Assembly (NCBI RefSeq): GCF_001467025.1
Contig: NZ_LNXV01000003.1
Location: 107,784-171,783 of the forward strand
Reading direction: 5' to 3'
Source: Legionella brunensis
GTDB taxonomy: Bacteria; Pseudomonadota; Gammaproteobacteria; Legionellales; Legionellaceae
Length of the DNA: 64,000 bases
Part shown: piece by piece, positions 7,432 to 15,335 of the stretch
Layout of the letters: every line of letters begins with the position of its first letter
Position numbering within the stretch: the stretch's first letter is position 1
Program-made: the position numbers and the translations under genes
The notes under the pieces: model-generated
What the model was told of the DNA's origin: nothing
The model's database searches: none
The model's input: the letters and a program-made list of their open reading frames with translations, nothing else

Positions 7432-9602
7432 GATAAGTCCATGGGATCAATGTCCACATTCCAGCGAACATGGTTATTTAATTTTCTTATTGTTAACCAC
7501 TCTCTAAGTTGCGTCAATTGTGCTTGCAGCATTTTACGTGAAGGGGATTTAAGGAGTAATTGCATGCGGTGTTGATTTACTTTGCGTGCCAGTGGCGCAG
7601 GAGCTGGTCCTAAAGTGGTCACACCATTCATTAATAATTGTTCTTTTAGAGTATGTAGAAAATGCAATACTTTAGTAGCCGATTTATCTTGAGCGCGAAT
7701 GAGCGCCAAAAAATGGTAAGGAGGGAATTCTGCTTGTTTCCTTAAGGTCAGTAAATTTTGCGCAAAAGAATCATAACCTTCTTGAATCAGCAAGTTAAGA
7801 AGGGGGTGATGGGGCAAATGAGTTTGAATCACTACTTGACCGGGGTGCTCTGCACGTCCTGCTCGTCCAGAAACCTGCGTTAATAGTTGTCCTAAACGCT
7901 CAAGAGCACGAAAATCTTGATTATAAAAACCAGCATCTGTATCAAGAACAACCACCAAGGTTAGCCTCGGAAAATGATGTCCTTTAGCTAACATTTGTGT
8001 GCCAACAATTAATTGTGCATCACCTCGGTTAATACTTTCCAAATGATTGGCAAGGGCATTTTTTTTCTGAACTTCATCACGGTCAATGCGCAAAAGCTTT
8101 GTATTAGGGAAATATTGGCTTAAATATTCATGAATGCGTTGTGTGCCTGCACCAATAGGTAGTAGTTCTGTATTTTGACAAGCTTTACATCGCGAAGGAA
8201 TGCTTGTAGTACGGCCACAATGATGACAGATGAGGCGACCTAATTGGCGATGTAATGTAAGATGACTGTCACAGGCTGTACAGTCAGCCATCCAGCCACA
8301 ATGGTGGCATAGTAGCACCGGCGCAAATCCACGGCGATTTATAAAAACCATCACCTGGTTATTCTGTTGCAGGTGTTCTGCAATAATTTTTAATGTCTGC
8401 GGGGCTAAACCCTGCTGTAAGGGCGTATTGCGAATATCAATGATTTGATAGTGCAAAGGAGAGGTTGTTAGTGCTCTTTGATTTAAGCGCAAAAGAGTAT
8501 ATTTGTTCTGTTCGCAGTTGTGCAAACTTTCAAGACTTGGGGTGGCTGAGCCTAAAATGATAGGGATTTTTATCATATGCGCGCGAATTAACGCTGTATC
8601 TCTCGCGGAGTAGCGCACTCCCTCCATTTGTTTCAGAGAGGCATCATGTTCTTCATCAATAACAATTAAACCAAGGGCAGGCATGGGAGTGAAGACAGCG
8701 GTTCGGGTACCAATCACTAATTTTACCCAATTATCTTTTGCCAATTGCCAGGCAAATTGCCGTTCAGTTTCATTCAGGTTGGAATGAATGACAACCATGG
8801 GTTCGGCAAATCGTGCAGTAAAACGAGAAAGTAATTGTGGGGTCAGGCCAATTTCAGGCACTAGTACAAGGACTTGTTTCCCTTGCGCTAAAACTTGTGC
8901 GATTACTTGCAGATAAACTTCGGTTTTTCCGCTTCCTGTGATGCCATGTAATAAAAAGCAATGATAGTCATTTAAATGATTCGCTATTGTTTGTACGGCA
9001 ACTTCTTGTTCATGATTTAAAGCTAAGGGTGAGCTTATTGTTTTATTTTCCCGAGTGGGAAGCTCAATTTCCTGAGTTAGATTGAGAATGTTTAGCGCTA
9101 AAAGATTGGATAATTGCGAGTGGCTAAAGCCCTCTTGAGTTAAGATTTTTTTGCTAACAGGTTTGTTCTGTTGTTTGACAAAATCAATTAGAGCACGTTG
9201 CTTATGCGCTCTTGCACCAACTAATTGGTAAGCATCATCAACAGACATTATTAGATGGAAATAATCGCTCAGCGGTAATTGACAGGGATTACCTAAGCGA
9301 TAGTTTTTGGGTAGGGCTAAGGGAATGACTTCTGACAAGGGTGTTTGATAATAGTGAGCTACCCACAGGCATAAATCCAGCATTGTTGACGTTAGTATAG
9401 GCTCTTCATCGACAATTGAGGTGATCATTTTAAGCTCATGGTGCATTGGCATCATTTGTTTGCCAATGACAAAGCCTAGTCGCGTTTGTTTGCGAAATGG
9501 CACCCATACTCGTGCACCAATGCATGGATGTTGAGAAGAAGTTTGGTAGTCAAAAAAATCACGGTAAGTATTGGGGATGCAAATTTTATAGATAGTATCC
9601 AT
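7428..9602 (-). CDS. priA: Primosomal replication protein N', PriA helicase
   Basis: A 3'-5' DEAH-type helicase that reloads the replisome at stalled forks. At 724 residues it has full family length. Visible in order: N-terminal DNA-binding domain (1-105), Walker A GITGSGKTEVYLQVI, Walker B LIVIDEEHD, motif III LGSATPSLESL, the Zn-binding cluster of paired Cys (CHHCGWMADCTACD and CHHCGRTTSIPSRCKAC), and the C-terminal helicase lobe with GTQMLAKGHHFP and QVSGRAGR. Start ATG at 9602. The gene is upstream of, and overlaps, the thioesterase gene. Confidence 0.97.
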   Translation of the reverse strand: MDTIYKICIPNTYRDFFDYQTSSQHPCIGARVWVPFRKQTRLGFVIGKQMMPMHHELKMITSIVDEEPILTSTMLDLCLWVAHYYQTPLSEVIPLALPKNYRLGNPCQLPLSDYFHLIMSVDDAYQLVGARAHKQRALIDFVKQQNKPVSKKILTQEGFSHSQLSNLLALNILNLTQEIELPTRENKTISSPLALNHEQEVAVQTIANHLNDYHCFLLHGITGSGKTEVYLQVIAQVLAQGKQVLVLVPEIGLTPQLLSRFTARFAEPMVVIHSNLNETERQFAWQLAKDNWVKLVIGTRTAVFTPMPALGLIVIDEEHDASLKQMEGVRYSARDTALIRAHMIKIPIILGSATPSLESLHNCEQNKYTLLRLNQRALTTSPLHYQIIDIRNTPLQQGLAPQTLKIIAEHLQQNNQVMVFINRRGFAPVLLCHHCGWMADCTACDSHLTLHRQLGRLICHHCGRTTSIPSRCKACQNTELLPIGAGTQRIHEYLSQYFPNTKLLRIDRDEVQKKNALANHLESINRGDAQLIVGTQMLAKGHHFPRLTLVVVLDTDAGFYNQDFRALERLGQLLTQVSGRAGRAEHPGQVVIQTHLPHHPLLNLLIQEGYDSFAQNLLTLRKQAEFPPYHFLALIRAQDKSATKVLHFLHTLKEQLLMNGVTTLGPAPAPLARKVNQHRMQLLLKSPSRKMLQAQLTQLREWLTIRKLNNHVRWNVDIDPMDLS

Positions 9603-9636
9603 TAGACTCCCACTAACCTGAGAAAATGTCTACTCA

Positions 9637-10134
9637 TTATCGTCGTTGCCACTCATGGCTAGCAGATTGGCCAGGGGCTGAAAACACTTTTACGACCACT
9701 TTTTCAATACGGTGCTTGTCCAGCTCCTGCGTGTCTTTAATTAATTCCTGTACAAACCAACGTGACAATTCTTCGACGGTAATATTAGTCAAAGGCATGA
9801 GTGTTACATCTTCTTTCAGGAAAGGGATTTTCTTTTTATTAAAAGTAAAATAGTAATATTCATCGTCCTCTGCCATTTGTAGAAAAGGGGAGAATTGCGG
9901 CATAAGAAATGTCTGATTTAAATAACGACATAATTTATGAATCCGTTCTTTATAATAACGATAATCAAAGGTCATACCATTTTCTTCAACCCAGGTTGTT
10001 AGCGCTAAATAGACAGCATACATGTGGCCATGCAGTGGTTCACGCTCAGTGGCAGAAAAAATGGTAGTGTGGCCTGCGGAAAATTTCATGGATTCTTTTT
10101 GCAGTTCCACCGTCGTTAAATATTTTTTCATCAT
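9637..10134 (-). CDS. 6-pyruvoyltetrahydropterin synthase / QueD-like protein
   Basis: T-fold pterin enzyme of 165 residues. The zinc ligands are visible as the His in FSAGHTT and the HGH in PLHGHMY. Members either make 6-pyruvoyltetrahydropterin (biopterin or monapterin route) or 6-carboxytetrahydropterin for queuosine. The presence of a pteridine reductase gene one gene away, and no other queuosine gene nearby, leans to a pterin-cofactor role, but this is inference. It overlaps the upstream MidA gene by 4 bases and so belongs to the same transcript. Confidence 0.82.
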   Translation of the reverse strand: MMKKYLTTVELQKESMKFSAGHTTIFSATEREPLHGHMYAVYLALTTWVEENGMTFDYRYYKERIHKLCRYLNQTFLMPQFSPFLQMAEDDEYYYFTFNKKKIPFLKEDVTLMPLTNITVEELSRWFVQELIKDTQELDKHRIEKVVVKVFSAPGQSASHEWQRR

Positions 10135-11246
10135 AAACTCGCTCGTTTATCCTGCAATTGAAAGCCAAGTAAGGGTATTTCCATATTCTTGCTTAAGGCA
10201 ATGACTTTAAACAATTCGCCCATTTCGCTAGGTTGTAGCAGTTGTTTAGCGGCCTGTTGGGCTTTAATGCGAAGTGGTTCGTCATCATCCAGTTCTGCTA
10301 ACAAGCTTAACAAACCATTCGCTAGCAAAAAAGAGGCTTGGTTGGTATAGCCTGCGATATGAAAGCCCGCATGATGTCCTGCTTCTGCGACATGAGTAAA
10401 GTCAACATGCGCAGTAATATCTTGTTCACCTGGATGAATTAAGGGATTCGTGTGGGCGCGGTGCTGATAATGACACATTAAAGTACCTGTGCCCCTGTCG
10501 GCATGATAATACTCATGTCTTGGGAAACCATAATCAATTAAAAACATGACCCCTTGTTCAAGCATGTCTGCGCATTGTTTAATCCAATCGTCAATAAACA
10601 GATTGGCTTCTGAGAGATAGGGAACAAGATCTTTAGGTAAAATTTCTTGTACATGTTTTAGTAGTCGCGGATTCGTGCAGGGTTTAAATGTTTCTTCTAA
10701 CTCATTGTCAGAATTTAACGATACATAACTTTCCAGTAATCCTTGCTCTGTCTGCAAAAAACGATGCACGGGCATAGCGTCAAGGACTTCATTCGCAATA
10801 ATGATTCCTTTAAATGGTTTTTGGGGCCAGCGGTCTAGCCATTTTATACGCGCATTTAGATGGGGAATTTTTTCTTGAATAAAGGCTTGTTGTCGCTGCC
10901 TTAGGTTACTGCTGACTTCCAAAATGTAATAAGCTTGGGGAAGACAATCTAGATGTTCAAGCTGCAGTAAGATATCGACACAAAGACGACCTGAACCGGC
11001 ACCAAATTCAAAGAGAATAGGGGCTTCAATATGGGGCATTAACTGTTGGCACTGATTAGCAAGCGTTTTACCAAATAGGGGTGTTAATTCAGGAGCTGTA
11101 ATAAAATCGCCATGCATACCGAATTTTTGTAGGCCAGCACTATAATAGCCAAAAAGAGGGTTATATAGGGCTTGTTGCATGAAATCAACGAAAGGCATAT
11201 CACCTTGTTGTTGAATTTGTTCACGTATCAGAGAGAATAGATCCAT
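10131..11246 (-). CDS. MidA/NDUFAF7-family (DUF185) methyltransferase
   Basis: A 371-residue member of the family that includes human NDUFAF7, an arginine methyltransferase for complex I assembly. Marks: FVDFMQQALYNPLFGYYSAG at the N terminus, GDFITAPELTPLFG, and the SAM site ILFEFGAGSGRLCVDIL, with later IIANEVLDAMPVHRF and FLIDYGFPRHEYYH. I start at the ATG at 11246 because the family begins at MDLFSLIREQI; a longer frame to 11300 would run into the divergent reductase gene. The role of the bacterial protein is not established. Confidence 0.85.
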   Translation of the reverse strand: MDLFSLIREQIQQQGDMPFVDFMQQALYNPLFGYYSAGLQKFGMHGDFITAPELTPLFGKTLANQCQQLMPHIEAPILFEFGAGSGRLCVDILLQLEHLDCLPQAYYILEVSSNLRQRQQAFIQEKIPHLNARIKWLDRWPQKPFKGIIIANEVLDAMPVHRFLQTEQGLLESYVSLNSDNELEETFKPCTNPRLLKHVQEILPKDLVPYLSEANLFIDDWIKQCADMLEQGVMFLIDYGFPRHEYYHADRGTGTLMCHYQHRAHTNPLIHPGEQDITAHVDFTHVAEAGHHAGFHIAGYTNQASFLLANGLLSLLAELDDDEPLRIKAQQAAKQLLQPSEMGELFKVIALSKNMEIPLLGFQLQDKRASL

Positions 11247-11279
11247 AGCCGGCAAATTAATAAAAATGGGGAACATACC

Positions 11280-12032
11280 TTGAATCAAGCTAACAAACAA
11301 GCAGAAAAAGTAGCCTTAGTCACTGGCGCTGCAAGACGAATAGGGGCTGCTATTGTTAACCAACTGCACCAAGCTAATTTTAAAGTAGTTATCCATTGTC
11401 ATCAATCTTTTATGGATGCAGAAGTACTTGCAAAAACATTAAATGCACAACGAAGAGGCAGTGTTCACATTGTGCGCCAAGACTTAACGAGACCAGAGGC
11501 TGCCAATGAGATTATTTCTGCCACGTTAAATTGGGCACAACAGTTAGATTTGTTAGTCAATAATGCCTCTATTTTTACTCGTACTGATTTGAGGATGATT
11601 GATGAAGCGGCTTGGGATGCTTTATTCAATATCAATGTTAAACTTCCTTTTTTCTTAAGCTTGGCAGCCCGGCCTTATTTAGCCATGCAGCAAGGTGCTA
11701 TTATTAATCTTGTTGATATCCATGCCGAGAAGCCGCTAAAGGAATATTCAGCCTATTGCCAAACTAAGGCTGCTCTCGTGATGCAGACTAAGTCATTAGC
11801 TAGAGAATTTGCACCAGCAATTCGTGTGAATGCAATAGCTCCTGGAGCTATTGTTTGGCCTGAACATGACAATACTCTAAATTCAGAAATACAACAAAAA
11901 ATCATTGCTAAAACACCACTAAAGCGTCACGGAAATCCCGGATTTATTGCGCAAGCAGTATTGGCTTTGGTACAAAATCCTTTTATCACTGGTCAAATTT
12001 TAAACGTGGATGGCGGGCGCAGCATTCTATGA
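11280..12032 (+). CDS. Pteridine reductase, short-chain dehydrogenase family
   Basis: NAD(P)H-dependent SDR of 250 residues that probably reduces dihydropterins or dihydrofolate (FolM/PTR1-like). The dinucleotide motif is TGAARRIGAA, where the basic RR pair typical of pteridine reductases replaces the usual GxxxGIG. The NNAS motif (VNNASIF) and the catalytic Tyr-x3-Lys (YCQTKAAL) are present and the C terminus NVDGGRSIL is typical. The start is a TTG at 11280 behind GGGGAAC. It is divergent from the MidA-PTPS pair with only 33 bases between starts, suggesting shared control of a small pterin cluster. Confidence 0.85.
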   Translation: MNQANKQAEKVALVTGAARRIGAAIVNQLHQANFKVVIHCHQSFMDAEVLAKTLNAQRRGSVHIVRQDLTRPEAANEIISATLNWAQQLDLLVNNASIFTRTDLRMIDEAAWDALFNINVKLPFFLSLAARPYLAMQQGAIINLVDIHAEKPLKEYSAYCQTKAALVMQTKSLAREFAPAIRVNAIAPGAIVWPEHDNTLNSEIQQKIIAKTPLKRHGNPGFIAQAVLALVQNPFITGQILNVDGGRSIL

Positions 12033-12364
12033 TTGGTAAGTACTTGAGCATTCAATTAGCACGCTTAATTTACACTAGGTTTGACAGCCTATGCACAATT
12101 TTATCCACAGATTTTGTGGATAAATAAGTTGGTATAAAATTGATTAATTTGGCTTTAAAGTCAGTTGGGTCAAGGGATGAGAAAATAAAAAAATGAGTGC
12201 CTAGAGAATGAGAAAGGGAAGAAGAAAAAATTATCCACAGGGTGTGTTATCGTAAAAAAACCTGTAGGGTCTGACATAATATCTAAATAAATTCTAAAAA
12301 AATAGTCTTGACATAACAATTTTTCAAATTAAATTTCATGTATAACGCAGAAGTCTATTGTAAA
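12033..12364. other. Intergenic region holding DnaA boxes
   Basis: About 330 AT-rich bases without an ORF of note. It contains three perfect DnaA boxes and one near match (listed separately), and on the plus strand TTGACATAACAATTTTTCAAATTAAAT (12308 on; TTGACA, 16-base spacer, TAAATT), a plausible but unassigned promoter. I do not see an RNA gene. Confidence 0.5.
12089..12239. promoter_or_regulatory. Cluster of DnaA boxes
   Basis: TTATCCACA at 12101-12109 and 12231-12239, and its complement TGTGGATAA at 12115-12123, are exact consensus DnaA boxes; CTATGCACA at 12089-12097 matches at 8 of 9. The first two perfect boxes form an inverted pair 5 bases apart. DnaA boxes in this density are found at oriC, datA/DARS-type titration sites and DnaA-controlled promoters. 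No dnaA, dnaN or mnmG gene is nearby, so oriC is unlikely. Confidence 0.65.
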
Positions 12365-12394
12365 GTTAATTCCACCTATTTAGATGGATTTAAC
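12365..12394 (-). terminator. Hairpin after the dus gene
   Basis: GTTAATTCCACCT and AGATGGATTTAAC form a 13-bp stem with one mismatch and one G-U pair around a 4-base loop, immediately downstream of the minus-strand dus gene and followed on that strand by TTTACAAT. A weak intrinsic terminator. Confidence 0.5.
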
Positions 12395-12411
12395 TTGTAT
12401 TAGCTAATTTT

Positions 12412-13377
12412 TCAGCAAGGAGCTAAGTCTAATTTTTTTAAGCTGTGTTCAATATCTGCAAGGTTATCAAGGGCATAAAAAGTTTGTAATTGCCCCTCAT
12501 TAATTCTGTTTTTAAAATAATAGCGAAACAGTGACTTACTCTGGAGCATTGCTTTGAAATCATTTTCCAGTTTTGCAAGGTCTGTTACATGATGCAAGAA
12601 GGTTGCTTTGAGTTTATCGTCCTCCATGTGTATTTCACTATTGCTTAATAGATTTTCATAAAGCCAAGGTTTCCCAGTCCCTGCCCGACTAATCATGTAG
12701 CCATCACAACCGGTTATCGCAATCGTTTGCATAAGACTTTGTCTATCACAGATGTCACCATTGGCAATGACAGGGATAGTGACCGCTCGTTTTATGTGCG
12801 CAATTTGTTGCAAATCACAGGGTTGGTCATAATCGACTGACCAATGTCTGCCATGCACAACAAGAGCATTAATCCCAGCCTCTTCCAACATCCTTACTAA
12901 ACTTAGATCCGCATCATGACCGTGAATGCGAATTTTCACTGTGAGTGGAATGCTGATAGCTTGCCGAATGGCTGTAACAATCTTCATGAGACGTTGAGGT
13001 TCTTCAAGTAGGGCGCTTCCAGCCCCTTTTTTTCGAATTTTGGTTTTAGGACAGCCACAATTGACATCAATTAAATCAGCGCCAATGCTCTCAAGACGTG
13101 CGGCTGCTGTTGCCATGATTTGAGGATCAGCACCGGCTATCTGATAACAGAGAAACTTTTCTTCAGGCGAGCGAAAAAGATAACGTGAATTGTGGGTATG
13201 TTTGTATAATACATCGTGAGCAGAGGTCATTTCGCTGACACAGTAGGCAGGTGCGATGTGTTTTATAAATAATTTGCGAAAAGGAGCGCAACTAAAACCC
13301 GCTAAAGGACCTTGAATTAAGCGATTGGTTAAACGTAAGGAGCCAATGTTTAAAGGGCTGTTGAGGAAGCTCTGCAT
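12412..13377 (-). CDS. tRNA-dihydrouridine synthase
   Basis: FMN-dependent reductase that turns uridine into dihydrouridine in tRNA. The 321-residue barrel shows the family signature DVNCGCPKTKIRKKGAGSALL with the catalytic Cys, TVKIRIHG and HGRHWSVDYDQPCD for FMN and tRNA binding, and IANGDI with GCDGYMISRAGTGKPWLYENL at the phosphate site. It does not obviously resemble DusA or the fis-linked DusB; I leave the subtype open (a DusC-like or Legionella-specific type). Start ATG at 13377. Transcribed alone. Confidence 0.88.
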   Translation of the reverse strand: MQSFLNSPLNIGSLRLTNRLIQGPLAGFSCAPFRKLFIKHIAPAYCVSEMTSAHDVLYKHTHNSRYLFRSPEEKFLCYQIAGADPQIMATAAARLESIGADLIDVNCGCPKTKIRKKGAGSALLEEPQRLMKIVTAIRQAISIPLTVKIRIHGHDADLSLVRMLEEAGINALVVHGRHWSVDYDQPCDLQQIAHIKRAVTIPVIANGDICDRQSLMQTIAITGCDGYMISRAGTGKPWLYENLLSNSEIHMEDDKLKATFLHHVTDLAKLENDFKAMLQSKSLFRYYFKNRINEGQLQTFYALDNLADIEHSLKKLDLAPC

Positions 13378-13507
13378 GATATGAAATGAATGATGAAACA
13401 GGCTTTAAATAGTTTGTTGTATTATACCCCAATATGATAACCATTTGGGAGCCGATAGTTGCTTTTTAACACAACTCGGTAAAACTAATTGAGTGAGTTT
13501 AAGAATA

Positions 13508-13948
13508 ATGGATAAAAAAAATCTTTCCCCACTGGAGTTATTAAAAATAGCTACGGAGCATGCTTATTGCGCACAACACTTATTGCATAATAATGCCGAG
13601 GTTGCTGGAATGAGACATGAAATTAGTGATGCTTTAGCACCGATTACCTCATTAATGTATACGGCTTTTGAATTAACTTTGAAAGCTTATCTTCTTCATG
13701 AACACAAAAAAATAAATCAACCGCTAAGGCTAATGGAGTTAGTTGAACTCAATAGTGATTTAGAGATATCTAATCAAGATAGACAAATGATTAAAACATT
13801 AGCGAAGTCCCAAGCCTTTCGTAAAGGACTTGATTATGAGCTTTGGGAGGACAGACAGCATTTTCAAGTTTTTTGTTCTGAGATTCTCGCAGTTTATGAG
13901 CGCCTACAGCATTTAATGCCTATCGAATTACATCCTCACTATCAGTAA
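13508..13948 (+). CDS. Small HEPN-like helical protein
   Basis: A 146-residue, all-helical protein. The segment TSLMYTAFELTLKAYLLHEH resembles the second helix of HEPN domains (E..LK.YL pattern), and the N-terminal part ELLKIATEHAYCAQHLL resembles their first helix. The HEPN RNase motif (RxxxxH) is not clearly present. HEPN proteins often pair with a nucleotidyltransferase (MNT) partner; none is adjacent. I start at the ATG at 13508; an in-frame GTG lies at 13493. A hairpin (13971-13990, stem TGTCGTCC) follows but lacks a T tract. Confidence 0.6.
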   Translation: MDKKNLSPLELLKIATEHAYCAQHLLHNNAEVAGMRHEISDALAPITSLMYTAFELTLKAYLLHEHKKINQPLRLMELVELNSDLEISNQDRQMIKTLAKSQAFRKGLDYELWEDRQHFQVFCSEILAVYERLQHLMPIELHPHYQ

Positions 13949-14191
13949 GTCTATTTATTGTTCACTGTTTTGTCGTCCTATGGGACGACACCTAATGATA
14001 ATATTTGAGTCATGAGATTGAACTGTTTCTTGAAATTTGCTAGCTTAGCCGGGCGGAATTTTCTGTTAAAATATCAATCCGTAAATACGGTTTATTAATC
14101 TACTTAGAGTCAAAAAAAGTAAATATAGAAGTGATTATTGATAAACAGTCTCTAGTCAAGCTTGTAAATCGTGAACCAGGAAATCCTATTT

Positions 14192-15262
14192 ATGTCGTTT
14201 AAAAATTATCCAGTATTGATTATTCCTGCTTACAATCCTGATCAAAGACTCATTCAGCTATTAAAAGAACATAAAGAGCTTTTTGGTGAGCAGGAATGTA
14301 TCATTGTTAATGACGGGTCTCATGCAGAATCATTGACAATTTTTAAACAACTGGAAATGCAGGGCTATAAGGTTTTGCACCATGAGCAAAATCAAGGCAA
14401 GGGAGCGGCCCTTAAAACAGCAATGAATTACTACTTAGCTTTTTTTTCTGAGGCAACTCCTGGAGTAATTACTGCCGATGCGGATGGTCAGCATAGTGTA
14501 CGCGATATTATTCATTTAAGTAAAAAGTTCCATGAGACACCTGAAAAGTTGTATTTGGGAGTTCGTCAAATTGCCAGGGGTGATATTCCTCTACGCAGTA
14601 GAGTTGGCAATGTGCTCACAAAATTTCTCTTTAATTTTCTCACTAGAAGTCGTATCAAAGATACACAAACCGGTCTTAGAGGCATTCCTACACAGCTAAT
14701 AAGAGCGTTAGTCAAGACGTCAACAACGCGATATGAGTTTGAATTTGAAATGTTTTTTGTTGCTAAGAAACAGCATGTTCAGATTGAACAACTTGCAATT
14801 GAAACGATTTACATCGATAACAATAAGGGGTCTCATTTTAATCCCCTGCTGGATTCTTTAAGAATTTATTTTATCTTTTTGCGGTTTTGTTCGGTGGCAA
14901 TTTTTTCTTTTCTGCTTGATTTTAGCTTATTTTCTATTTTCTTTTGGGGATGCAATCAGTTGGCCTTGGCGGTTTTGGGGGCCAGATTAATTTCTGCACC
15001 GGTAAATTTTATTCTCAACAAAAAGATATCGTTTAAATCTCAAAAGAAGGTTTTATTGTCTGCAATACAATACTTTATTTTGGTTGCAATAATGGGGATA
15101 TCTTCTTTTTATGTGATGAACTTGATTCAGTATATCGGTGTTAATATCTATTTCAGTAAAGCGCTGGCTGAGTTGTTAATATTTTTAGCTAACTTTTTTA
15201 TTCAGTATCTCATTATTTTTACCAAGCGCTCAAATTTTGTAGGCATCAATCCTTCGGCGTGA
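14192..15262 (+). CDS. Family 2 glycosyltransferase fused to GtrA-like membrane domain
   Basis: Two domains in 356 residues. The first (about 1-225) is a GT-A glycosyltransferase of DPM/GtrB type: IIPAYNPDQ, IVNDGS, the DxD-like TADADGQHS, and DTQTGLRGI. The second (about 230-350) has four hydrophobic helices and matches GtrA/DPMS flippase domains (FCSVAIFSFLLDF, PVNFILNKKISF). Such fusions make a polyprenyl-phosphate sugar and help present it across the membrane for modification of O-antigen, teichoic-type polymers or lipid A. I start at the ATG at 14192 behind AGGA; a GTG at 14171 adds seven residues. Sugar unknown. Confidence 0.85.
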   Translation: MSFKNYPVLIIPAYNPDQRLIQLLKEHKELFGEQECIIVNDGSHAESLTIFKQLEMQGYKVLHHEQNQGKGAALKTAMNYYLAFFSEATPGVITADADGQHSVRDIIHLSKKFHETPEKLYLGVRQIARGDIPLRSRVGNVLTKFLFNFLTRSRIKDTQTGLRGIPTQLIRALVKTSTTRYEFEFEMFFVAKKQHVQIEQLAIETIYIDNNKGSHFNPLLDSLRIYFIFLRFCSVAIFSFLLDFSLFSIFFWGCNQLALAVLGARLISAPVNFILNKKISFKSQKKVLLSAIQYFILVAIMGISSFYVMNLIQYIGVNIYFSKALAELLIFLANFFIQYLIIFTKRSNFVGINPSA

Positions 15263-15335
15263 ATTTTTGAGATTTATAGCGTCACCATACAAAAATTAGA
15301 GCATGTTTCTGTTAAGTTTTATGCTTGCTAAAACC

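Noticed and set aside
12033..12411. Candidate oriC
   Set aside because: DnaA boxes are present but no AT-rich 13-mer array and no dnaA, dnaN, gyrB or mnmG nearby, so a titration or control site is more likely.
13971..13990. Hairpin TGTCGTCC/GGACGACA as a terminator
   Set aside because: Stem is good but no T tract follows on either strand; mentioned only in the HEPN-like entry.
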